From a virus, in the IMG/VR virus record IMGVR_UViG_3300032268_000134, positions 1 through 44,106 of that record: DNA of 44,106 bases; one strand, written 5' to 3'. Below the pieces are notes generated by a model that was not told the DNA's origin, did no database searches, and saw nothing but the letters and a program-made list of their open reading frames with translations. Shown piece by piece: positions 1-7,058 of this stretch. A program made the position numbers and the translations under genes. Every line of letters starts with the position of its first letter. The stretch's first letter is position 1.

Positions 1-93
1 GGCGGCACGGTTGATACTGCCCTTGCCCTAACACGCGGATTTACCAAGGATGGGAAGTCTGCTATAAATGCCCTCAAGCTCAAGGGGAAGTGA
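1..93 (+). CDS. 3' end of a virion-block protein (partial)
   Basis: The first 30 codons are open in frame 1 and end at TGA 91-93; the start lies outside the window. The visible tail begins GGTVDTALALTRGF and continues with Lys-rich sequence. It matches the Gly-Gly motif followed by a short helix (GGxxxxALxLT) that also closes the next protein (RGGKAKNIDRALKLT), so it is probably the same class of virion-associated protein. The next gene starts two bases after this stop. Function unknown. Confidence 0.7.
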   Translation, partial: GGTVDTALALTRGFTKDGKSAINALKLKGK

Positions 94-94
94 C

Positions 95-1435
95 ATGGAT
101 AAGGCAACCGAGCGGGCGCTTGAACCATCTTTAAGCTCAATCAAGGGTAGAGAGAACAAGGAAATTGTTCGTCAAGCCCTCAAGGCTGCGAAGACATCTT
201 CATTCACCCGCACGGGTTCTGGGCTGATGAAGAGTGATCCGCGCTTGCAGGAAGCCCAGCCCAAGCTGACTGGCATATCCCCCACCAAGAAGAGCGGCCA
301 CCTGATCACGCCTTTTGAAGAACTTCAGGCGGAATTTGCACCAAAGAACAACCTATCCCCGCAGAAGTATGCCGACATTGAAAAGATGCAAAAAGAGGGC
401 GCATATATTCGCCCCTTTGTTGGCGACAAGACCCCTGCGGACACAGTTCTTTTGGGGCATCACGGCACCAAACTGGTAGAGCCTGTCGATCAGCAGGGCG
501 GCGGTGACTACATGCGGTCTGAATTCTTGCGCACCAACCAACCAACGGGCTGGAGATCGCGTGAGGGGGCATCCAAGGGTATGCAGGGCCGTGTCGGCAA
601 GGATGTGCCAGAGGGATCGCCCGTCTATGGCGCTCATTTGCTTATGGGCGATGTAGCTGGTGATAGCTCACACATGCTTTTGCATTCTGTGATCAATCAG
701 GTGCCGAACTTGCCAATTGCCAAGCGCCACATCGATGCATTTGATGAGGAAATGCAGAGCAAGTTTCCGCATGATGAGAAGTACCCAATGCCATGGCCTG
801 GGATTATGAAACCCCAAGCCGTTCATGACTTTTTCTTCAACCAACCTACCGTTGTTCGCGGCAAAAAAGGTCAGCCAGACACGCTACGACCCCAACCAAG
901 ACCTGGTAAGCATGTGTCAGATTTCCTTAAAAACATGGACAGCGTCCGCTGGCAGTCCGCTGGGTTCCCGAATGTTGGGTCTGCCAGATTCGCAAACATT
1001 CACCCAGACCTGATGGCTGAACCTCAAGGTTCAACTGGCTACGGCCTAACCCAACTTGACCCCAAGGGTGAACTGGTTGCAAACGACGAAATGCGGGCGC
1101 ACGGCACTTACACCCACGGCATACCCACACTGGGGTACGCTGGACGCTTCCGCGCCTTAGTCCCTTCCAGCAAGCTGTTTGAAGAGCATGTCAAGAACAC
1201 CAAGAACCCAACCGAAGTTCAGCAGACCCTCATGACCAAGTTTCCTGCGGTAAAAGTTGATCAGCGAGTGGTTGATTTGGTAAAGGGTGCGGAAGAAGAT
1301 CGCATGAAGAAATACGGCTTCAACCGTGGCGGCAAGGCCAAAAACATAGATCGTGCATTGAAGCTCACTTCGATGTACAATGAAAGTGCAACAGGGACGC
1401 CTGGTAACCTAAGAGGATCGAAAAATGGACGCTAA
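95..1435 (+). CDS. Virion-block protein of unknown function with C-terminal GG motif
   Basis: 446 aa. I chose ATG 95 because AAGGGGAAG lies just upstream and the start directly follows the TGA at 91-93; an upstream in-frame GTG/ATG would overlap the previous gene. The protein is soluble-looking, basic at both ends, with no signal peptide or membrane segment. The C-terminus carries RGGKAKNIDRALKLTSMY, the motif class found in several neighbours. No catalytic motif was recognised in the central region (residues about 80-400, rich in Pro, His and Asn). It overlaps the next start by 11 nt, showing translational coupling in the head-gene operon. Its place before capsid assembly genes suggests a virion or portal-associated role; that is inference. 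Confidence 0.75.
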   Translation: MDKATERALEPSLSSIKGRENKEIVRQALKAAKTSSFTRTGSGLMKSDPRLQEAQPKLTGISPTKKSGHLITPFEELQAEFAPKNNLSPQKYADIEKMQKEGAYIRPFVGDKTPADTVLLGHHGTKLVEPVDQQGGGDYMRSEFLRTNQPTGWRSREGASKGMQGRVGKDVPEGSPVYGAHLLMGDVAGDSSHMLLHSVINQVPNLPIAKRHIDAFDEEMQSKFPHDEKYPMPWPGIMKPQAVHDFFFNQPTVVRGKKGQPDTLRPQPRPGKHVSDFLKNMDSVRWQSAGFPNVGSARFANIHPDLMAEPQGSTGYGLTQLDPKGELVANDEMRAHGTYTHGIPTLGYAGRFRALVPSSKLFEEHVKNTKNPTEVQQTLMTKFPAVKVDQRVVDLVKGAEEDRMKKYGFNRGGKAKNIDRALKLTSMYNESATGTPGNLRGSKNGR

Positions 1436-3218
1436 AAGCCTACGCGAGGCAATGAAGCAGAAGGCCAAGCGCCTCTGCGGAGCCACTTCAGAAAAAGTTG
1501 ACGCATCGACGTTCACCCCAGCGGAGCCGCTGAACGCAGACGTGAAGACGGGCGCTCGCCCAGTCTCTCGCCGCGCATTCAAGGTCGGCGGCAAGGTAGA
1601 TGGCGCTGAAGCCATGACCCACGCTGGCCGCACACCGCGTAAGTCTGGCGGCAAAACGGAATACGCCAACGCATTGGTAAACCGTAACGTCAAGGATGCC
1701 AACGAAGAGCGCGAAGGTATTAAGCATGTTGGCGGCTTCAAGAAGGGTGGCCGCACCGAAAAGCAGGTCGGTGGCAGCAATATGATCTCTTCGCCACGCC
1801 CAATGCCACGCCCATCGCGTGAGATGATGGACGAGATGGGCGCTGTGCCAATAACCACCATGGAAACGTCACCACGGCCAAAGCCACGTCCATCGCCCGC
1901 GCGCATGCAGAAAATCATGGATGCGGCTGCCGAGGCTGAGGGCATGAAGGCACTGGAGCGCGCAAACAGGGCGGCGGAACGAGATCAATACGACCTTGAA
2001 ACCTTGGGCCGCAAGCGCGGCGGCAAGGCCGAGGGTTCTGCCAAGGACATGATGGAAGACAAGAAGATGGCGGCCAAGATGGGCATGACCATGAAGGAAT
2101 GGGAAGCATCCCAAGCCGACAAGATGCACGACATGCCATCCAAGGGCCGCACCGCAAAGATGAGCGGCGGCAAAATGGGCTACGCCGCTGGCGGAAAAAT
2201 GAAGATGGTCGAGAAGGACGGCAAGAAGGTTCCAGACTTTGCTGCTGACGGCGTTGGCAAGATGGCAAACGGTGGTGGCCTGTACGCTAACATCCACGCC
2301 AAGCGCGAGCGCATTGAAGACGGCTCAAAAGAGAAGATGCGCAAGGTTGGCGCTAAGGGCGCTCCATCGGCCTCTGACTTCAAGGATGCAGCCAAAACTG
2401 CCAAGAACTATGGTGGTCGTGCTGCAAAAGCCGATGGTGGCGTGAATATGACTGATGATGCTATGCAAGATATGGAACTCCAAGATAGATACGGAAATGA
2501 TGCGCGCCGCTCTCGTTCATATTTTACTGAATACCCACCACGAGAACGCGCACCACAAAGAGATTTTCAGGGCATGGCAGATTTGCCGATTAAAGAAAGA
2601 GAATTTTCAAATAACATGGCAAATATGCCAAAAGAAATGCGGGAGGGAATTGATCGTTATGTTGGCGACATGACGCGCCGTAAATCTGGCGGCAGCGCCA
2701 TGAAGAAGGGCGGCAAGGCCATGCACCACAAGGACTGCATGTGTAAGGCCTGCGGTGGCGCTGCGATGGCCCAAGAGGGTGGCCGTACGGCCCGCAAGTC
2801 GGGTGGTAAGGTTGGCAAGAGCAACATCAGCATCAACATCTATCCGCACAATGCTGAGAAGGCTGGCGCTATGCCCGTCCCACCCGCTGGTATGCCGCCC
2901 ATGATGAAGCCACCAATGCCGATGCCTGCGCCAATGCCTGCGCCAATGCCATCGGCACCGCCACCCGCCCACATGTCGCTCCCACCAGGTCTACAGCAGG
3001 CTCTGGCAGGCGCTGCGGGTGCTGGCCCAATGCCACCCGCTGGCGGTGGGATGCCTCAGCCCATGATGAACCGCCCCCCAATGCCTGCGCCTATGATGGG
3101 CCGCAAGGCTGGCGGCAGAGTGGAATACCCAATCACTGGCGGTTCTGGTGGTGGACGTGCGCGCAAGGAGAAGGTCGATGCCTACGGCGAGAAGATGAAC
3201 AAAGACCTCAGGAAGTAA
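1425..3218 (+). CDS. Lys/Gly-motif repeat protein with Pro-Met-rich tract
   Basis: 597 aa, strongly basic. It contains a dozen or more copies of a short motif of the type RKSGGK, KKGGR, AAGGK or KAGGR spread over the length, an internal block around GLYANIHAKRERIEDGS (residues about 286-320) that I recall as common in uncultured phage proteins, a small Cys/His cluster (HHKDCMCKACGG, residues about 429-440) that could bind metal, and a Pro/Met-rich low-complexity stretch at about 485-560 (repeated PMPAPMPAPM). It overlaps the preceding gene by 11 nt and is followed by a hairpin at 3226-3248. Disorder and charge would suit DNA or scaffold binding within the head. No enzymatic domain was recognised; function is inference. 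Confidence 0.8.
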   Translation: MDAKSLREAMKQKAKRLCGATSEKVDASTFTPAEPLNADVKTGARPVSRRAFKVGGKVDGAEAMTHAGRTPRKSGGKTEYANALVNRNVKDANEEREGIKHVGGFKKGGRTEKQVGGSNMISSPRPMPRPSREMMDEMGAVPITTMETSPRPKPRPSPARMQKIMDAAAEAEGMKALERANRAAERDQYDLETLGRKRGGKAEGSAKDMMEDKKMAAKMGMTMKEWEASQADKMHDMPSKGRTAKMSGGKMGYAAGGKMKMVEKDGKKVPDFAADGVGKMANGGGLYANIHAKRERIEDGSKEKMRKVGAKGAPSASDFKDAAKTAKNYGGRAAKADGGVNMTDDAMQDMELQDRYGNDARRSRSYFTEYPPRERAPQRDFQGMADLPIKEREFSNNMANMPKEMREGIDRYVGDMTRRKSGGSAMKKGGKAMHHKDCMCKACGGAAMAQEGGRTARKSGGKVGKSNISINIYPHNAEKAGAMPVPPAGMPPMMKPPMPMPAPMPAPMPSAPPPAHMSLPPGLQQALAGAAGAGPMPPAGGGMPQPMMNRPPMPAPMMGRKAGGRVEYPITGGSGGGRARKEKVDAYGEKMNKDLRK

Positions 3219-3225
3219 ACCTTGG

Positions 3226-3250
3226 GGGGCCAGCTAAACACTGGCCCCTT
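3226..3250 (+). terminator. Hairpin, likely terminator or processing site
   Basis: Perfect 8-bp inverted repeat GGGGCCAG / CTGGCCCC (3226-3233 and 3241-3248) with a 7-nt loop CTAAACA, followed only by TT. It sits 8 nt after the stop of the GG-motif gene. The stem is strong but the U-tract is short, so partial termination or mRNA stabilisation are both possible. Confidence 0.55.
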
Positions 3251-3273
3251 ACTTTCAGATATTAGGATTACAG

Positions 3274-3480
3274 ATGATCACCACCGTAAGCACCGCCTTC
3301 GAGCGTGAACTTGTCAAATACATCCTTGAACGCAAGGCCGAGATCGTCAGCAACATGGCTGGCGGACTTGCTATTAAGACTATTGAGGAATATCGTGAGG
3401 CGGTCGGAAAAATTGCCGCGTTCGATGAGGTCATCTCAATGTGTCACGAGGTTTCCGCCACGATTAACAAGACCATGTAA
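3274..3480 (+). CDS. Small hypothetical protein
   Basis: 68 aa, predicted all-helical, no Cys and no membrane segment. It starts at ATG 3274 after AGATATTAGGATTACAG (a weak Shine-Dalgarno, AGGAT). It lies between a hairpin and the GroES-like gene, nine bases upstream of that gene's start, so both are probably on one transcript. The family is not recognised. Position and helical content resemble small head-assembly helpers, but nothing specific supports that. Confidence 0.7.
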   Translation: MITTVSTAFERELVKYILERKAEIVSNMAGGLAIKTIEEYREAVGKIAAFDEVISMCHEVSATINKTM

Positions 3481-3489
3481 GGATTAGAC

Positions 3490-3879
3490 ATGCCCCATAT
3501 GCCCATGAGCCACGAAGAAGACCCCAAGAAAAAGCTGTTGGAAGAGCTTGGTGACACCTCAAACATTGAGTTGTTTCACAACCAAGTGCTTCTCGCCGTA
3601 TATTTGCGGCCAGAAAAGACAAAATCTGGCCTGATTTTGACTGCAAATCACCTCGATGAGGATCGATACCAGTCAAAAGTTGGCCTGCTGGTCAAGCGGG
3701 GGCCTCTCGCATTTGAGCAGGACGGCAATTGGTTCACTGGAGTGACCTTCCAAGACCACGACTGGCTCATTTTCCGCCCATCTGACGGCTGGTCTATCAC
3801 CGTCAATGGCGTTTTGTGCCGCATTTTTGATGACATCAGCATCAAGGGCCGCGCACCCCACCCAGATTCCGTTTATTGA
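3490..3879 (+). CDS. GroES-like (Cpn10-fold) phage protein
   Basis: 129 aa. After a charged N-terminus the sequence follows the Cpn10 pattern: a strand with NQVLLAVYLRPEKTKSGLIL (compare the GroES pattern xDRVxVKxxExxxKSxGGIVL), then DEDRYQSKVGLLVKRGP (the GroES 'GxVxAVGxG' segment), DHDWLIFRPSDGWSITVNG (the GroES 'GDxVxF..GYG...' segment) and a final strand CRIFDDISIKGR. Phage co-chaperonins of this type (T4 Gp31 is the classic case) cap GroEL so that it can fold the capsid protein. The gene lies among capsid assembly genes, which fits. A structural role using the same fold cannot be excluded. Confidence 0.6.
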   Translation: MPHMPMSHEEDPKKKLLEELGDTSNIELFHNQVLLAVYLRPEKTKSGLILTANHLDEDRYQSKVGLLVKRGPLAFEQDGNWFTGVTFQDHDWLIFRPSDGWSITVNGVLCRIFDDISIKGRAPHPDSVY

Positions 3880-3891
3880 AGGTGAAAAGAC

Positions 3892-4704
3892 ATGGATGAA
3901 GAAGAAATTGAAGTTATTGTTGATGATCTGCCTGAAGTCGAGGTCGAGAAAGAGGCAGTCCCAGACGTTCAGGACACTGTTTCTGAGCTAAAGCGGCAGC
4001 TTAACGCTGAGCGAGAGGCGCGTGTGGCCGCAGAGAAGCGGGCGCACCACGCAAACACCGAAAAGGATGACACTGAAATCCAATTGGTATCCAGTGCCAT
4101 CGACAGCGTGGTGCGCGACACGGAAATCCTGAAGAGCAATTACCAAATTGCTATGCAAAATCAGGATTTTGCCAAGGCGGCTGATATTCAGCAGCTTATG
4201 GGCGAAAAATCTGCTCAATTGCAGCAACTTCGCAACGGCTTGGATGCTATGACCTCCAAACCGAAGACCCCAGAGCCGCAATACGTCCCCGCAGACCCCG
4301 TTGAGGCCTTCGCATCGCGCCTTTCCGCCACATCGGCAGACTGGGTGCGCCGCAATCCTCAATTCGTCACCGATCAGCGCCTAAATCGCAAGATGATACG
4401 AGCGCATGAGGATGCGGTTGACGATGGCATCGCCGTAGACACCCCCGCGTACTTTGCAGCCATTGAGGCCAAGCTTGGCGTGTCGAAAACGACCGACACT
4501 GGCGATCAGTACGCCGCAAAGGTCACCCAGCGCCGTGATGCTGCCCCAGCAGCCGCACCTGTCAGTCGTGGCACAGGCAGTGGCAACAAGAACGCTGTCA
4601 GGCTTACATCGGCAGAGCGCGAGGCAGCCTCAGATATGGGCATGAGCGAGCAGGACTATGCCAAGAACAAGATTGCACTCATTAAGGAAGGTAAACTCAA
4701 ATGA
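3892..4704 (+). CDS. Scaffold-like head assembly protein
   Basis: 270 aa. Acidic N-terminus (MDEEEIEVIVDDLPEVEVE), then a long predicted coiled coil (residues about 25-115, rich in Glu, Lys, Gln and Ala), a middle region with WVRRNPQFVTDQRLNRKM, an Ala/Pro-rich linker and a basic helical C-terminus (LTSAEREAASDMGMSEQDYAKNK). This architecture, an acidic/helical rod with a short basic C-terminal helix that can bind capsid subunits, is typical of phage scaffolding proteins, and the gene precedes the capsid genes. The stop overlaps the next start by 4 nt (ATGA). The scaffold call rests on architecture and place, not on a recognised family signature. Confidence 0.6.
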   Translation: MDEEEIEVIVDDLPEVEVEKEAVPDVQDTVSELKRQLNAEREARVAAEKRAHHANTEKDDTEIQLVSSAIDSVVRDTEILKSNYQIAMQNQDFAKAADIQQLMGEKSAQLQQLRNGLDAMTSKPKTPEPQYVPADPVEAFASRLSATSADWVRRNPQFVTDQRLNRKMIRAHEDAVDDGIAVDTPAYFAAIEAKLGVSKTTDTGDQYAAKVTQRRDAAPAAAPVSRGTGSGNKNAVRLTSAEREAASDMGMSEQDYAKNKIALIKEGKLK

Positions 4705-5231
4705 GCGATGAAGAATTTCAGAAGGTGACAAAAAGTGTGCGGCCCAGCATGCGCCAACCAATGGCGACAGTTGAGCAGCCACGGGATGCGGCGGCCCGTA
4801 CTGCGGAGCTTCGCAACCACAATAAAACGGACAGCGGCCACAATGAATACTTTGTGGAGCCTGGCATTGTCCCAGAAGAGTGGAGCTATGAGTGGAAAAG
4901 GTGGACTGTCCTTGGCGCTGAAGACCCCTCCCACCAAACTTACCTGCAAGGTAATGGCTGGGAGATCGTGCCAGCATCCAGACACCCTGAGATGATGCCA
5001 CTGGGGTACACAGGCACCATGATTATTCGCAAGGGCATGGTACTGATGGAGCGCCCACTAGAGATCACCGAAGAGGCCCGCTCTATTGAGCAGCGCCGCG
5101 CGCGCCTACAAGTTCGGGCCAAGGAGGAACAGCTGTCAGCCTCACGCCCAGGTGAGTTCGAGCGCAGCCACAAGGGCGAGAATATGACGAAGATCAAGAA
5201 GGGGTATGAAGCCATGCCAATCCCTGAATGA
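4701..5231 (+). CDS. Conserved-looking head-region protein, function unknown
   Basis: 176 aa, starts in an ATGA overlap with the scaffold-like gene. Residues 45-120 contain a Trp-rich globular part (VPEEWSYEWKRWTVLGAEDP, GWEIVPASRHPEMMP) followed by a charged helix with many Arg/Glu (residues about 122-150). No membrane segment or catalytic motif. It is coupled to the next small gene by another ATGA overlap at 5228-5231. I know similar sequences from phage head clusters but cannot assign a role. Confidence 0.75.
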   Translation: MSDEEFQKVTKSVRPSMRQPMATVEQPRDAAARTAELRNHNKTDSGHNEYFVEPGIVPEEWSYEWKRWTVLGAEDPSHQTYLQGNGWEIVPASRHPEMMPLGYTGTMIIRKGMVLMERPLEITEEARSIEQRRARLQVRAKEEQLSASRPGEFERSHKGENMTKIKKGYEAMPIPE

Positions 5232-5428
5232 TCAAGCCGTCCACCGTCTACAAGAAGATCGAAACCCTTCGGCGCATAATACGCGCCGAGGGAACCCAAG
5301 CAATTCAAGACGCATGGGATCAGATTGAGCCGCACACCTCTACATTTATGAATAATGGAATTAGATATGGAACTCGAAGAGAGAATGACGAAGACAGTCA
5401 AGGGTCAGGTGACGTGGGCCAACCCTGA
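5228..5428 (+). CDS. Small hypothetical protein overlapping the next gene
   Basis: 66 aa, starting in the ATGA of the preceding stop. The first 40 residues (MIKPSTVYKKIETLRRIIRA and on) look like a normal helical protein. The last 24 are Asn/Gly/Asp-rich and lie in DNA also used, in another frame, by the Cys-rich gene starting at or after 5355. The functional part may therefore be the N-terminal half, with the tail an extension over the next gene. Function unknown. Confidence 0.5.
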   Translation: MIKPSTVYKKIETLRRIIRAEGTQAIQDAWDQIEPHTSTFMNNGIRYGTRRENDEDSQGSGDVGQP

Positions 5429-5582
5429 TATGAATGCGAAGTGCGACGAATGTCGCCACTTCAAGGTAGACCCCAAGGACAAGAAGTTGGGCAAATGCGA
5501 CCTTGTGAAGGTGTTCACAAGAAAAGCAGGCGCGTTATTCAATGGCGAAATAGCTATTGCGTGTTCAAAGTTTGATCGATAA
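5355..5582 (+). CDS. Small Cys-rich, probably zinc-binding protein
   Basis: 75 aa from ATG 5355; in-frame ATGs at 5367 and 5385 are alternatives and no start has a strong Shine-Dalgarno. The C-terminal 50 residues carry CDECRHFKV then KCDLVK and AIACSKF, giving a C-x2-C ... C ... C arrangement that would bind one zinc or a similar metal. It is the last gene before the 511-nt noncoding region with the tRNA. Comparable four-Cys miniproteins are frequent in phage structural operons; their job is unknown. Confidence 0.65.
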   Translation: MELDMELEERMTKTVKGQVTWANPDMNAKCDECRHFKVDPKDKKLGKCDLVKVFTRKAGALFNGEIAIACSKFDR

Positions 5583-5730
5583 TAGTGTTGTCGGGTGCAG
5601 GTTCGATTCCTGCTCGCTGGTCGAGACTTGGTAGAGCGGGGTGTCGAACCCCCTACCGTAAAAAAGTAACATAACGTGGTGACACGTTGACCTGACAGTC
5701 GGGAAAGACCGACAACCGCTTTCTGGCGGA
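5583..5730 (+). ncRNA. Candidate structured RNA upstream of the tRNA
   Basis: No open frame here looks coding. The segment is a run of strong hairpins: GCAGG-TTCGATT-CCTGC (5597-5613), identical in form to a tRNA T-arm; GGTAG-AGC-GGGGT-GTCGA-ACCCC-CTACC (5630-5657); AACGTG-GTGA-CACGTT with a GNRA-type loop (5673-5688); then CGG-GAAAGA-CCG and CCGC-TTTCTG-GCGG (5700-5711 and 5716-5729) enclosed by GACAGT/ACTGTC (5694-5699 with 5730-5735). The last stem uses the first five bases of the tRNA. Whether this is a discrete RNA, a tRNA relic or part of one larger RNA with the tRNA embedded is open. Confidence 0.45.
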
Positions 5731-5807
5731 CTGTCTGTGGCGCAACTGGATAGCGCACGGGGCTTCTATCCCCATGGTTGTGGGTTCGAGTCCTACCAGA
5801 CAGGCCA
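5731..5807 (+). tRNA. tRNA-Arg (anticodon TCT), CCA encoded
   Basis: Full cloverleaf readable by eye: acceptor CTGTCTG pairs with CAGACAG (5797-5803), discriminator G 5804, encoded CCA 5805-5807. D-stem GCGC/GCGC with loop AACTGGATA. Anticodon stem CGGGG/CCCCA (outermost C-A mismatch) with loop CTTCTAT, T33 and anticodon TCT at 5765-5767. T-stem GTGGG/CCTAC with loop TTCGAGT. It reads AGA (and by wobble AGG) arginine codons. The gene lies between the head-assembly genes and the capsid genes, within a noncoding stretch. Confidence 0.9.
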
Positions 5808-6093
5808 CCTGAGCGCGGCGAATGCTAAAGAAAGCAAGACCCCAACCTATAGGGGAGAACAACGCCAAGGTGGATTCCGCCCAGTATCTGGGGATGCGGC
5901 GCAACCGCTGAAAGGATAAGCCGAGGTGGGGGGCTGCCCCCTTAAAATCTCGTCGGTGCCGCGCTCTTTACTTGTCGTAAAAATAGAGGTATGGTGCGTA
6001 CATCCATCCCCTCGGCGGGGCTGTCCAAATCACCCCCTTGGTCATAAATCGCCTCGGTGCGCGAAATAGACCTCCTGTAAAGGAGATTTCCGC
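5808..6093 (+). other. Noncoding region downstream of tRNA, structured
   Basis: 286 nt without a credible gene. Visible structure: GGCG (5817-5820) pairs with CGCC (5863-5866) around a CCCC/GGGG hairpin (5840-5843 / 5852-5855); CCGC-CCAG-TAT-CTGG-GGAT-GCGG (5877-5899); a GGGGG-CTG-CCCCC hairpin (5929-5941) that may terminate an RNA; and CCCC/GGGG around 6008-6020. The last 20 bases carry the strong ribosome binding site AAGGAG for the gene at 6094. Together with 5583-5730 it may form a larger RNA with the tRNA embedded. Confidence 0.4.
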
Positions 6094-7047
6094 ATGGCAA
6101 ATACGTTTGCGCCTATCGGTTTCGCCCAGTATTCAGGCACTGGTTCGGCTCCAACCTACGAGCAGACCATGGCCGCGATTGCATCGGGCAATACGACCCC
6201 AATTTTCTTCAATGACCCTGTAATGCAGGCCTCCAACGCCACTGGCGTAGGCACTGGTTACATCGCCCAAGCAACTGGCCCAGTAACCCTGACCGTTGCT
6301 GCCACGGGTATCGCCACTGTCGCCACTGGCGCAATGACGATCACCTTCACCGCGATCTCGTCCAGCACCGCAAACATCCCAACCTTCGCATCGACCAACT
6401 GGGCAGCCCCAGTGGGTTCTGTTGTGGTTGTGAGCAACGCGACTGGCGTTCCAAACGGTGTCTTCACGGTCACCTCGGCAACCTCCACGACTGTCGTGGT
6501 TCAAAGCACTGGCGTTGCGGCTGCAACCTCGGCAACCTCCACCCCCGTGGTCACCGTCTATGTCCCCGTGGCTGGCGTGTTCACTGGCTGCAAATACCTG
6601 TCGGTATCGCAGAAGCGCACCGTATGGTCGAACTACTGGGGCGGCTCGGACGCTTCTGGTGATGTGATTGCCTATGTGATCACCGATCCAAATGCTCGCT
6701 TCACCGTGCAGACTGGCAACTCGAACACCACGGCAACGGCTGTCGGCCAAGCCAACGTGGGCGAGAACATCGGCTTCAACTGGCAGGACAGCGCCACGAC
6801 TGGCGAAACGAATGGCCGTACCTCGACGGGTATCTCCACCATGTTTGCTGATCAGTTCACCCTGTCTTCGGCTGGTGTGCTGGGTGCAAACGCTGCGTTG
6901 CCGTTCCGCATTATTGCACTTGCCAACTTCGAGCCTGGCCAGACTTCGCCACTGGCTGGGATCAACGGCAATGACGCTACGAGCGGGTACAACGAGATCA
7001 TCGTTGGTTTCAACAACGCAATGCCACGCAACTTTGCTGGCGTGTAA
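6094..7047 (+). CDS. Capsid decoration/stabilisation-like protein with inserted Ser/Thr-rich domain
   Basis: 317 aa, strong Shine-Dalgarno AAGGAGA. The N-terminus (MANTFAPIGFAQYSGTGSAP) and the C-terminal half (TGCKYLSVSQKRTVWSNYW, DVIAYVITDPNARFTVQT, PFRIIALANFEPG, EIIVGFNNAMPRNFAGV) match a type of protein I know as encoded directly before the major capsid protein in many podovirus-like phages. Between them, residues about 70-155, sits a Thr/Val/Ala-rich stretch with beta-strand character, resembling an immunoglobulin-like or adhesin insertion. Located 11 nt before the capsid gene. A head decoration or head-fibre role is the likeliest; it could also help stabilise the shell. Confidence 0.6.
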   Translation: MANTFAPIGFAQYSGTGSAPTYEQTMAAIASGNTTPIFFNDPVMQASNATGVGTGYIAQATGPVTLTVAATGIATVATGAMTITFTAISSSTANIPTFASTNWAAPVGSVVVVSNATGVPNGVFTVTSATSTTVVVQSTGVAAATSATSTPVVTVYVPVAGVFTGCKYLSVSQKRTVWSNYWGGSDASGDVIAYVITDPNARFTVQTGNSNTTATAVGQANVGENIGFNWQDSATTGETNGRTSTGISTMFADQFTLSSAGVLGANAALPFRIIALANFEPGQTSPLAGINGNDATSGYNEIIVGFNNAMPRNFAGV

Positions 7048-7058
7048 GGAGATAGAAA

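Noticed and set aside
5597-5657. A second tRNA gene upstream of tRNA-Arg
   Set aside because: A perfect T-arm is present, but no matching acceptor stem, D-arm or anticodon arm can be placed in normal or permuted order; kept only as a finding.
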